Positions 13,668-21,623 of a DNA stretch of 22,520 bases are shown one piece after another. This stretch comes from NIOZ-UU13 sp964417935 (GTDB lineage: Bacteria; Planctomycetota; Phycisphaerae; Sedimentisphaerales; Anaerobacaceae), in contig CAYQKF010000082.1 of NCBI GenBank assembly GCA_964417935.1, positions 1 to 22,520 of the forward strand, given 5' to 3'. Numbering within the stretch: the first letter of the stretch is position 1; each line of letters begins with the position of its first letter. The position numbers were made by a program, and so were the translations under genes. Under the pieces are notes generated by a model. The model was not told where the DNA came from. It was given only the letters and a program-made list of their open reading frames with translations, and did no database searches.

Positions 13668-15122
13668 ATGGGGCTGGCGATATTCGGCTGTGCGGCTGGT
13701 GTGCAGACTGGCGCCAGAAGCAAACGACCCAACATTATGCTCGTAATCGCCGACGACATGACCTGGGAGGATTGTGAACCTTACGGCAGTAAACAGGTGC
13801 CGACACCGAATATGGCTCAGTTGGCGAAAGAGGGAATGTGTTTTGATGCGATGTTTACATCGACGGCAATGTGTGCCCCAACCCGGCAGCAGCTTTACAC
13901 CGGCATGTATCCGGTGCGCAATGGGGCCTATCCTAACCATAGTAAAGTGTACAATGGTGTAAAGAGCCTGCCTCATTACCTCAAAGCACTTGGCTATAGA
14001 GTCGGCCTGATAGGCAAAAGACATTTCGGCCCGCCGGAATCTTTCCCCTTTGAAGCTGTTGGTGGAAAAAGCAACAAGAAGGGAGCCTCGAACACTGCTA
14101 TTGCCCAATTTGTGAACCGTAACAAGAACCAGCCATATTGCCTTATTGTGGCTTCCAACGAGCCACACGGCCCCTGGAACAAAGGAGACGCTTCGGCTTT
14201 TAATGCCGAGAAGCTGACCGTTCCGCCGTATCTGGTTGACTGTCCCCAGACTCGTGAAGACCTGACTAAATATTATGCGGAAATCACGTATCTTGACGGT
14301 CAGCTTGGTGAGCGTATGAGAATCGTTGACGAGTCAGGCCAAAAGGACGACACCATTGTCATTTTCACCAGTGAACAAGGCTCACCATTTCCGTTTGGCG
14401 GCAAATGGAGCTGTTATGAGACAGGTTTGAAGACCGCCTTTATTGTCCGTTGGCCTGTTAGAGTCAGGCCCGGCTCTCGCAATAAGGCTATGACCCAGTA
14501 TGTGGACGTAGTGCCGACGTTGATTGAAGCGGCCGGGGCACATCCTAAGACAATTAAAACAGGACGGCCCGATGCCCACGGCAAAACCGGATTCGACGGT
14601 CGCAGTTTCCTCAAGGTGCTGTTAGGTAAGGCCGAAAAGCACCGCAATTATGTGTACGGTGCCCATACAACCCGCGGTATTATCAACGGCTCAGGATGTT
14701 ATCCGATACGCTCTGTGCGCTACGAACGATATAAGTACATCCAGAATCCGAATCACCAAACTGTGTTTTATAACGTAGTTTCAACCAAGCTAAACGAACT
14801 GCTGCAAACCTGGAAAGAAATAGGTAAAAATAATCCGGCCGTTGCTGCCCGCGCTCGATTTTATCAACACCGCCCGGCAGAAGAACTTTATGACCTTGAA
14901 TACGATCCATACGAGCTTAATAACATAGCTGACAATCCTGATTACGCAAAGATAAAGGGCCGGCTTAAAAAAGAGCTTGAGCGCTGGATGCAGCAGCAAG
15001 GTGATAAAGGTAACGCAACAGAACTAAAGGCAATTGAGAGGCAAGGCCCAAACAAGAAATGGACCCCGTATGATCCCATTCGTTCTCCGAAGCCGAAAGC
15101 AAAGAAAACGAGGAAAAAATAG
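13668..15122 (+). CDS. Sulfatase, second of the pair, with damaged export signal
   Basis: This is a formylglycine-type sulfatase with RPNIMLVIADDMTWED at the start (metal-binding D29, D30) and the active-site motif C69-A-P-T-R73 followed by QQLYTGMYP. The DNG-like position of the first sulfatase is replaced here by TSEQGSPF, and the KWH position by GKRHFG, so it belongs to another sulfatase subgroup. The open frame from ATG 13668 gives 484 residues and retains the hydrophobic h-region and lipobox LAIFGC but not the twin arginines, which lie upstream of an in-frame TAA. ATG 13668 has no good ribosome-binding site. It may be expressed by reinitiation or be silenced. The C-terminus is Lys-rich. 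Confidence 0.85.
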   Translation: MGLAIFGCAAGVQTGARSKRPNIMLVIADDMTWEDCEPYGSKQVPTPNMAQLAKEGMCFDAMFTSTAMCAPTRQQLYTGMYPVRNGAYPNHSKVYNGVKSLPHYLKALGYRVGLIGKRHFGPPESFPFEAVGGKSNKKGASNTAIAQFVNRNKNQPYCLIVASNEPHGPWNKGDASAFNAEKLTVPPYLVDCPQTREDLTKYYAEITYLDGQLGERMRIVDESGQKDDTIVIFTSEQGSPFPFGGKWSCYETGLKTAFIVRWPVRVRPGSRNKAMTQYVDVVPTLIEAAGAHPKTIKTGRPDAHGKTGFDGRSFLKVLLGKAEKHRNYVYGAHTTRGIINGSGCYPIRSVRYERYKYIQNPNHQTVFYNVVSTKLNELLQTWKEIGKNNPAVAARARFYQHRPAEELYDLEYDPYELNNIADNPDYAKIKGRLKKELERWMQQQGDKGNATELKAIERQGPNKKWTPYDPIRSPKPKAKKTRKK

Positions 15123-15178
15123 GAAAGTATAAGAAGTGAGAAACAAATTCACGTCATTGGGAATAATGGGAAAAAATG

Positions 15179-17365
15179 CTAATTGACTTTGCCTTCTATC
15201 AACCGTGCTGATACTCTATTAGCGACACTCGTTTGGGCAGCTTTTGCACCGTTTGCTTCCCACGGTTCGATTTGCTTTAACTTCTTTTCACGCAGAGCAT
15301 TGTAACAATCAGGCAGGTCAAATGACTTCAATATATTTGGCACAAGTGCTGAAAGCGGCCAAGCATAAGTTTCTGACTCGGCAATATCAGAATATGAAGT
15401 CAGGGCATTTTTTAGTGTAATTTGTCTGACCTGATCCGACAGAACAGCCGCAAATGTGGCCGGCAGCGCGCCCCATCCCTTACCTACTATGTGGACCTCA
15501 TCATGACCGTGGTCCCTGAGCCAGTGGAGCACCCGAAGCACATCGTAAGTTTTTTGACCGACGTACGGTCTGTCGAGCATGATGGAGTGAATCGCATAGA
15601 AGTAGTCGTTACCATAAGGGTCGAGGAACGAATCCTGGTTGCACGTGTTCGGCCGCGATTCTCCAATGCCCCGTACGTCGCACGTATAAAAGGCCGAATC
15701 CGGCTCATCCTTGAGTAACTCGGCAATCAACGGCTCCTCACGAAGCTCAGCGTCGCTGGAATGGTGCGCTATGTACAAAATGGCTCGCTTCGGCCCTTTG
15801 GGTGGGCGCGACATCAAACGCTCATCACAAAAACGATACACGATTGCATGGATGCCCGGCTCGGTCTCAACGGTATATGTGACCCAATATCGCTTTGGAT
15901 ATTCCCGCCGTCGCCAATTGCGTAGAATCCGATATTCGGGAATCGGCTTGTCGGCCCGCAATTTGTCCAATTCTCTGAGCCGCAGCATCTTCACGATACG
16001 CCGTTTGAGTTCCGGCGTAGAAAGATTACTACGCCGCTTTTTGGACAGCGCCTGTGATGTGGCCTTTGTAAACGAATAGATCGGCCTTGAATTTAACTCA
16101 CAGACTTGTCCACGCGGTGCGCACCAAAGCGTTTCATCTTTCTCGACAACCAGTTCCGGTTCGCGCTGGATCTTAGAGATGCCCGTAACCCGATTAAACC
16201 AGCGATACATAGCCTCGCGGTTTTCCTGAGAATAACCATGGTAGGTCGGACCGACGAAAAGCTGGATATTTTTCTCGGCCCTGAGCAGCTTGTAAAGATG
16301 TTCGAGCCGATTGTATGCCTCTTCTGTTCCACGAACGTCGAAGTAATCTTTCTCCTTCGCCAGGATAATAACCGGCTTAGGTGCCATCGCAGCCAGAAAA
16401 TCACAATGGTCCAGTCCAAGAGCCAACGCCCGCGGTGGACACTGCTCCGTATCAGCCGGAAGTTCGTTTTCCAGGTTACGGCTGAACGTGGTCACGAAGC
16501 AGCTTGGAGCAGCCATTGTCCAGCGGCTTTCAACGCCGCACAGCCAGGTTGTCATAGTACCCCCGCCGGAGTTCCCGGTTACGCCGATATGGTTCGGATC
16601 TACCTCTTTGCGCATTAGCAGGTAGTCAAGCGCACGGATGCCATCCCAGGCCCGCCAGGACCCAAAAAACTCACCCACTAAAAACTGCTGGTTACCTGCA
16701 TACAGATGCTCTCTAACACCGACGCCAATCTTCGATTTCAAGTTTTTATCCGGATACTGCAGACGCTCACCCTGTCCGATAGGATCATAAATCAGGACGA
16801 CGTAACCCTGCCGTGCCAGTCCTTGTGCAAAGCCTTGGTACGCCTCTGCTGCTTTTCCGTTCGATGAGTGGCCACAGGTTCCCACGACACCGGGGAGTGG
16901 AAATGCTCGCCCCTTTGGTATATATAGGTTAGCCGTCACCAGGAAATTGGGCCGACTCTCGAAGATAACCTTTTCTATTGTGTACGCATCCCGCTCAACA
17001 ATGCCCGTAATCCTTGGCTTAAGGAGAGTCTTTATTGGCCAGGGCCCAAAGCTTTGCTGTATCTTCTCCTGAACCTCGCGGACATATTCCTCAGCATCGG
17101 TCCGAGTCTTCAAGGCAGCTCGTCGCTGTTCCGCTTGTTTTTCCACCCTGCGTACGCGCTGGACGAAATACTCCTGGACCATTCGGCCAAACCGATTGAG
17201 CGGCGCAAGCGAGCTGTCATCCGAGCCGGATGCAGCCTTGGCGCTGCCCCCATTTAGGCAAATAGCAATCATAAGCACGAGCAAGCTTGTCGCGCTTATC
17301 CTGAGAACATTGTGGCTTGTTGAGCGCTTTGATGACTGTCTTGAGGTCTTTACAAGATATAACAT
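15179..17365 (-). CDS. Exported tandem alpha/beta hydrolase (acetyl-xylan-esterase / prolyl-oligopeptidase-like)
   Basis: The 728-residue product is read from ATG 17365, which has a perfect AGGAGG 8 bases upstream. Residues 1-45 form a long-n-region signal peptide (hydrophobic SLLVLMIAICL, AKA-like cleavage). The first hydrolase lobe (about 110-395) has the oxyanion region GTCGHSSNG, the nucleophile elbow G264-N-S266-G-G, an acidic candidate at D340 or D343 and the histidine H376 (YHGYS). The second lobe (about 490-680) repeats the fold, including DVRGIGES, but its elbow reads GKGWG, with no serine, so it is probably non-catalytic. Likely role: deacylation of carbohydrate or related esters outside the cytoplasm, alongside the sulfatases. 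It converges with the second sulfatase (56-base gap). The substrate is unproven. Confidence 0.85.
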   Translation of the reverse strand: MLYLVKTSRQSSKRSTSHNVLRISATSLLVLMIAICLNGGSAKAASGSDDSSLAPLNRFGRMVQEYFVQRVRRVEKQAEQRRAALKTRTDAEEYVREVQEKIQQSFGPWPIKTLLKPRITGIVERDAYTIEKVIFESRPNFLVTANLYIPKGRAFPLPGVVGTCGHSSNGKAAEAYQGFAQGLARQGYVVLIYDPIGQGERLQYPDKNLKSKIGVGVREHLYAGNQQFLVGEFFGSWRAWDGIRALDYLLMRKEVDPNHIGVTGNSGGGTMTTWLCGVESRWTMAAPSCFVTTFSRNLENELPADTEQCPPRALALGLDHCDFLAAMAPKPVIILAKEKDYFDVRGTEEAYNRLEHLYKLLRAEKNIQLFVGPTYHGYSQENREAMYRWFNRVTGISKIQREPELVVEKDETLWCAPRGQVCELNSRPIYSFTKATSQALSKKRRSNLSTPELKRRIVKMLRLRELDKLRADKPIPEYRILRNWRRREYPKRYWVTYTVETEPGIHAIVYRFCDERLMSRPPKGPKRAILYIAHHSSDAELREEPLIAELLKDEPDSAFYTCDVRGIGESRPNTCNQDSFLDPYGNDYFYAIHSIMLDRPYVGQKTYDVLRVLHWLRDHGHDEVHIVGKGWGALPATFAAVLSDQVRQITLKNALTSYSDIAESETYAWPLSALVPNILKSFDLPDCYNALREKKLKQIEPWEANGAKAAQTSVANRVSARLIEGKVN

Positions 17366-17542
17366 TGTTCAATCCTCCTAAAAACTGTCCGAGAATAAAA
17401 AATCCTCCGACCAAACGATATTCTAAACGGCATACAGAATCTTGGTCCAACTCTCAACTCTAAATTATACACTTACAACAGCTCGAGGGAAACCAAAAAA
17501 CAAAACGCGAAATTATATTGCATTTACAAAAACAAAAAAATC

Positions 17543-17568
17543 TTGTCATGGCCGATCTAAAGTATAAT
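17543..17568 (+). promoter_or_regulatory. Candidate promoter for the methyltransferase/propeller gene
   Basis: TTGTCA at 17543-17548 is followed by TATAATAT. Using TAATAT (17565-17570) gives a 16-base spacer; the better TATAAT (17563-17568) gives only 14. Transcription would start near 17576, at the base of the hairpin motif described next. The AT-rich stretch upstream (17505-17542) could help. Confidence 0.45.
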
Positions 17569-17608
17569 ATAACTGGTACGCCTGTTAGAAGCGTATGTAT
17601 CCATATTT
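17566..17608 (+). repeat. Hairpin motif, copy 1 (5' leader of the propeller gene)
   Basis: TACGC (17577-17581) pairs with GCGTA (17591-17595) over a 9-base loop. AATAT (17566-17570) and ATATT (17603-17607) can form an outer stem. The right half, GCGTATGTATCCATATTT at 17591-17608, is identical to 21292-21309, and TACGCCT is shared on the left. The motif overlaps the -10 region and the start of the leader, 23 bases before the ATG, so an operator or leader role is plausible. Confidence 0.6.
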
Positions 17609-17630
17609 GTCATTAAGAGGATAGGTGCTT

Positions 17631-20600
17631 ATGAAGAAGAAAAGTCAACTCTTTACAATTATTGTCTGTCTGTTGGCAATGCCGCACCAATTAGGCGTGA
17701 GCCTAAGCTCAATTGGTGCGGCACAAGAGCAGGAAGCCAGGCATATCCTGAATACTACTGGTGTCAAAGGTGGACTTGTAGTCCACATTGGATGCGAAGA
17801 CGGAAAATTAACGGCTGCGCTGTGTGCGAATGATAGCTACCTCGTGCATGGCCTGGATGCTGACGTGAAGAATGTGGAAAAAGCCCGCGAGTATATCAGC
17901 TCTCTTGGTATCTATGGTAAAGTATCAGTGAGCAAGCTAAGTGGTGACCGGCTTCCTTACATTGACAATCTCGTCAACCTCATTGTAGCTGAAGACCTCG
18001 ACAACATCTCCATGAATGAAATAATGCGGGTGTTGTCTCCGCTGGGAGTCGCCTATATTAGGACAGGGAACAAGTGGACGAAGATGGTCAAGCCATGGCC
18101 CGAAGAGATTGATGAGTGGACGCATTTCCTGCACGATGCTGCGGGCAACGCCGTCGCCAGAGACGGGATTGTGGGACCGCCGCGGCACATGCAATGGATG
18201 GCTGCGCCGACCTGGAGCCGTAATCATCACACCCTTGCAAGTATCAACGCGGTGGTTTCGGCGCAGGGACGGCTGTTCTATATAGTGGATGAAGGGCCCG
18301 CCGCTTCAATGGAGGTGCCGGGCAAGTGGTCTCTTGCAGCCCGGGACGCTTTCAACGGCGTGTTTCTGTGGAAGCAGTCAATCTCATCGTGGGCCTGGCA
18401 TCGCCAGAAGTTTCGCTCAGGCCCCGTTCAGCTTCCTCGGACTCTTGTGGCCGTAGAGAACCGCGTGTACGTCCCACTCGGGATCGACGCGCCTGTAACG
18501 GCTTTAGATGCGGCGACAGGCGAAGTCATAAGAACCTACAAAGGCACCGAGGGCACGGAAGAGGTCATACTGAACGAAGGTATTCTGCTTGTCGTAACCG
18601 GTTCGCCCACCGCCGAGCAAGCTGCGATTAATCCGAGACTGTCGGAGAAACTCCCATTTCCGAATGAGAAATCCATAGTCGCGTTCCAGGCAGATACGGG
18701 CGAAGAACTCTGGAAATGGTCGAAGCCGGAAAGCGCAAATCCTGTGCCTCTGACGCTTGCCGCCCAAAATGGACGCGTGTTCTTTGCCGCCGGCGAAAGT
18801 GTGCTGTGCCTGAAGGGCAGCACAGGCCAGGAACTCTGGCGTTCCTCCCCGACCAAGCCTGATCAGGCCAATCGAAAACCAACTGCCGAGAAGAAACAAA
18901 AGCCCGCTCGCAAGCGTAAGTCCAACTTGCAGCGAAGGCTCGGCTGGTCGGTAGCGACGTTGGTCGTGCACGATGGCGTTGTGCTGTGGGCGGATGGCAG
19001 ACGCCTGTCGGCCCTATCGGCTCAGACAGGCAAAGAGCTATGGAGCTGCCCATGTCAGCCGGGCTTCCGCTCTCCGGTTGATATATTTGTAGCTGGTGGG
19101 CTGGTTTGGCTCGGCCCTGATTTCACCGAAGGGCGCCACCCGCGTACGGGCGAGGTCAAAAAGAGCAACCCCACAATTGCAAACCTTTGGACCGCCGGGC
19201 ATCACCATCGTTGCTACCGCGAAAAGGCTACGGACCGATACATCATAACCGGCAAGCGAGGAATCGAGTTCCTCGATTTGCGTTCTGACAATCACTCGCG
19301 CAACAACTGGGTTCGCGGCGTATGTCAATACGGCATTATGCCCTGTAACGGACTTATCTATGCCCCATCCCATGCGTGCGGCTGTTTTATGGAGGCGAAA
19401 CTCTACGGATTCTGGGCACTGGCCCCGGAGTCCGATGCTCGGAAGGTCCCAAAGAATGTTCCGGACACTGACAGACTCAAGAGAGGCCCAGCATACAGGA
19501 AAACGAATACGTTCGCTTCTAACAGGCGAATCGAAACTCAAAAATCGAAATTCGAAAATCCAAGTGACTGGCCCACGCACCGGCACGACCCGCTGCGAAG
19601 CGGAATGACGATGATGGAACTCCCAGCCAAGCTTCATGACCTTTGGCATGTGAGCATCGGCGGCAGGCTCAGTGCGCCGGTGATAGCCGACGGAAACCTT
19701 ATTGTTTCATGCGTTGACGCACACCGCGTTATCTCGCTGGATGCCCGCAATGGCAAGACACGGTGGGTCTTCACCGCCGGTGGTCGCGTGGACTCGGCGC
19801 CGACCATTTACCGGGGGCTGGTGCTCTTTGGATGTGCGGATGGATGGATTTACTGTCTGCGCCTTTCCGACGGCGAACAGGTCTGGCGTTTCTGCGCGGC
19901 GCCTGAGGAGCTTAAGACAGTATCGCTCGGTCAGGTTGAATCGGTTTGGCCGGTGCACGGAAGCGTACTGGTCCAAAACGGCCTGGCGTATGCTGCGGGA
20001 GGGAGATCATCCTATATCGACGGCGGAATATTCCTTTACGGACTCGAGCCGATGACGGGAGAAGTCCTTTGTCAGACACGCGTCCGCAATTCACACCCCA
20101 AAGTGGATATGGCAAGCTCAGCAGAAAACGGTTCTAAGGTTGCGATTGAAAAAATCGGTCAAAATGCCACAGACAGAAAAACATTTACGGCTCCGGACAA
20201 AAGCGATGCGTTTTCCATGGATGGGGCCACGACGGATATTCTTGTCGGCGACGGTACCTCGATTTACATGCGTCACGTGAGGTTCGACCAAAACTGTCTC
20301 AGGCAGCCCAGGTATGGTCGGCATCTCTTCTCGACCTCACGGCTGCTGGACGATGCAGAGGTCCACCGCTCACACTGGGTGCTTGGTACCGGCGACTTCC
20401 GCCGCATCCCTGTTGCATATTCATGGATAGCGAACTCCGGGGGCAGCAGGTACAACTCGCGCCTGGCCGTTCCGTACGGCCTGATGCTGGCATTTGATGA
20501 CCAGACCGTCTGGGGCGTTCGGCGAAGCAGAAACAGCGGCTATACGCTTTTTGCTGATGACAATCCGTCTTGGCTCGGCCAAGCCGAGACAGGCAAGCCA

Positions 20601-20948
20601 TTGTTGGCAAACGAGCAGGTTCTGCCGGACTTTAGAAAGCCGAACGCAAAGAGTGCTCCAAAGTTGAAGTGGTCCGTGGCCCTGCCGATGCGTCCCCGGG
20701 CGATGCTCCGGGCCGGCAATTCTCTGTACTTCGGTGGCCTGCCTGACGTGATTGACGAAAAAGACCCGTTTGCCGCTTACGAGGGTCGAAAAGGCGGCCT
20801 GCTCTGGGTAATGTCGGCCCGGAACGGTGAGAAGCTGGCCGAATACAAGCTCGAGGCAGTGCCCCTTTGGGATGGTATGGCCGCGGCGAATGGGCGATTG
20901 TACATTTCGACACAGGATGGTCGGGTGTTATCTATGGGCACGAAATAG
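17631..20948 (+). CDS. Exported methyltransferase-like domain fused to PQQ-type beta-propeller repeats
   Basis: The 1105-residue product starts at ATG 17631, 10 bases after GAGG. A signal peptide fills residues 1-32. Residues 45-145 resemble a Rossmann SAM-methyltransferase: motif I VVHIGCEDGK (50-59), acidic GLDAD (74-78), LIVAEDL and VLSPLGVAYI. A segment with EIDEWTHFLHDAAGNAVA follows, then many PQQ/BamB-like blades ending in patterns such as ALDAATGEV, AFQADTGEELW, CLKGSTGQELW, ALSAQTGKELW, SLDARNGKTRW, CLRLSDGEQVW and MSARNGEKL, grouped into two halves around about residue 645, where DWPTHRHDPLRSG recurs. Similar fusions occur in planctomycetes. Whether the first domain binds SAM outside the cytoplasm, or PQQ is bound at all, is unknown. 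The divergent neighbour is the esterase. Confidence 0.82.
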   Translation: MKKKSQLFTIIVCLLAMPHQLGVSLSSIGAAQEQEARHILNTTGVKGGLVVHIGCEDGKLTAALCANDSYLVHGLDADVKNVEKAREYISSLGIYGKVSVSKLSGDRLPYIDNLVNLIVAEDLDNISMNEIMRVLSPLGVAYIRTGNKWTKMVKPWPEEIDEWTHFLHDAAGNAVARDGIVGPPRHMQWMAAPTWSRNHHTLASINAVVSAQGRLFYIVDEGPAASMEVPGKWSLAARDAFNGVFLWKQSISSWAWHRQKFRSGPVQLPRTLVAVENRVYVPLGIDAPVTALDAATGEVIRTYKGTEGTEEVILNEGILLVVTGSPTAEQAAINPRLSEKLPFPNEKSIVAFQADTGEELWKWSKPESANPVPLTLAAQNGRVFFAAGESVLCLKGSTGQELWRSSPTKPDQANRKPTAEKKQKPARKRKSNLQRRLGWSVATLVVHDGVVLWADGRRLSALSAQTGKELWSCPCQPGFRSPVDIFVAGGLVWLGPDFTEGRHPRTGEVKKSNPTIANLWTAGHHHRCYREKATDRYIITGKRGIEFLDLRSDNHSRNNWVRGVCQYGIMPCNGLIYAPSHACGCFMEAKLYGFWALAPESDARKVPKNVPDTDRLKRGPAYRKTNTFASNRRIETQKSKFENPSDWPTHRHDPLRSGMTMMELPAKLHDLWHVSIGGRLSAPVIADGNLIVSCVDAHRVISLDARNGKTRWVFTAGGRVDSAPTIYRGLVLFGCADGWIYCLRLSDGEQVWRFCAAPEELKTVSLGQVESVWPVHGSVLVQNGLAYAAGGRSSYIDGGIFLYGLEPMTGEVLCQTRVRNSHPKVDMASSAENGSKVAIEKIGQNATDRKTFTAPDKSDAFSMDGATTDILVGDGTSIYMRHVRFDQNCLRQPRYGRHLFSTSRLLDDAEVHRSHWVLGTGDFRRIPVAYSWIANSGGSRYNSRLAVPYGLMLAFDDQTVWGVRRSRNSGYTLFADDNPSWLGQAETGKPLLANEQVLPDFRKPNAKSAPKLKWSVALPMRPRAMLRAGNSLYFGGLPDVIDEKDPFAAYEGRKGGLLWVMSARNGEKLAEYKLEAVPLWDGMAAANGRLYISTQDGRVLSMGTK
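17680..17723 (+). repeat. Palindrome inside the signal-peptide codons
   Basis: TGCCGCACCAATT at 17680-17692 is the exact reverse complement of 17711-17723. Inside, TTAGGC (17691-17696) pairs with GCCTAA (17701-17706) around GTGA, a GNRA-type loop. It spans codons about 17-31 of the propeller protein, covering the end of the hydrophobic region and the probable cleavage site (QLGVSLSSIGAAQ). It looks like a small palindromic insertion tolerated in frame, or an mRNA hairpin affecting translation. Confidence 0.65.
19528..19563 (+). repeat. Intergenic-type CGAAA repeat read in frame inside the propeller gene
   Basis: GAATCGAAACTCAAAAATCG followed by AAATTCGAAAATCC resembles the CGAAATTCGAAA text of the rpsK-rpsD gap. 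Here it encodes RIETQKSKFENP in the linker between the two propeller halves, just before DWPTHRHD. It is AT-rich against a GC-richer gene. The frame is preserved. Confidence 0.5.
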
Positions 20949-21139
20949 TAACAAAGAAAGAGACCCAATTGTAACTTGTCCACCCGAAAAACTCGGTCCT
21001 ACTTGTCGCAAAAGGACTTAAGTGAACTTGCTACATGCGACTAATTGTATTATCTTGGACAACAGTTATAGGACAGTCAGGTACACATTTCCTCAACCTA
21101 TTCATTCCTAAGCACTTACAAAAGCCCTTAAAAAATTAA
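20949..21139. other. Gap between the propeller gene and tRNA-Ser
   Basis: No coding frame, strong hairpin or repeat was recognised. On the minus strand a run of six T (positions 21136-21131) lies shortly after the tRNA-Ser 3' end and could end that transcript, but no stem precedes it apart from the tRNA itself. Confidence 0.35.
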
Positions 21140-21227
21140 CGGAGAGGGCGGGATTCGAACCCGCGGTACCCGCAAAGGGCACACCGGTTTTCGAGACCGG
21201 CTCGATAAGCCACTCCGACACCTCTCC
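21140..21227 (-). tRNA. tRNA-Ser (anticodon CGA)
   Basis: Read on the minus strand, the 88-base gene begins GGAGAGGTGTCGGAGTGG at 21227 and ends CCTCTCC plus discriminator G at 21140. The acceptor stem pairs fully. The D arm is GAGTGGCTTATCGAGC-like. The anticodon stem CCGGT/ACCGG encloses a loop with CGA, which reads the serine codon TCG. A long variable arm (class II) and the T arm GCGGG TTCGAAT CCCGC follow. G73 is the expected serine discriminator. No CCA is encoded. A TATAAC at 21243-21238 (minus) is a possible -10; its -35 region would fall in the adjacent palindromic motif. Confidence 0.96.
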
Positions 21228-21258
21228 AAGTCTTTATGTTATAATTTACAATAGCTTA

Positions 21259-21315
21259 CGAAAGAAATATGAACCAATACGCCTTTCGGAAGCGTATGTA
21301 TCCATATTTCTTTCG
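21259..21315 (+). repeat. Hairpin motif, copy 2, with 13-bp outer stem
   Basis: CGAAAGAAATATG (21259-21271) pairs exactly with CATATTTCTTTCG (21303-21315). Inside, ATACGC (21277-21282) pairs with GCGTAT (21292-21297) over CTTTCGGAA. Bases 21292-21309 repeat copy 1 without change. It lies 31 bases upstream of the tRNA-Ser 5' end (minus strand) and about 310 bases upstream of the exported O-methyltransferase gene. Confidence 0.65.
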
Positions 21316-21623
21316 ACTACAATCTTCACTATAACTATTTATATACAACAGGCCGATATTGCAAGAATATTCAGAGCAAACTCTACAACTTTGGAGCAAA
21401 TAAACAGCAGGCATTATAGAGATACCTCGAGCAAGCCGTCTTGGATGTGTGAGAACATAAGAAACAAAAGTTACATTGAGACAGTCGTAATTTGAGGATG
21501 TTTTTGGTATTCTAAAAAGGTTGATAATCTTAGGAATGTTACAGAAATAGCCATTATGTACGAAATCTCGATTGAGATGGAAAATTAAACGTTTTTTATT
21601 TCACCCGTTTGAAGGAGGTCATT
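21316..21623. other. Long 5' region of the O-methyltransferase gene
   Basis: About 300 AT-rich bases without a supported gene. The clearest signal is the AAGGAGG (21612-21618) ribosome-binding site just before ATG 21624. A TTGATA near 21521 has no convincing -10 at the proper distance. No tRNA, repeat or strong stem was seen here. Confidence 0.35.

Noticed and set aside
18326..18631. Alternative-frame ORFs inside the propeller gene (also near 18504-19053 and 19038-19649 on the minus strand)
   Set aside because: All are inside the clearly coding 17631-20948 frame, lack start signals and have Arg/Ser-rich shadow composition.
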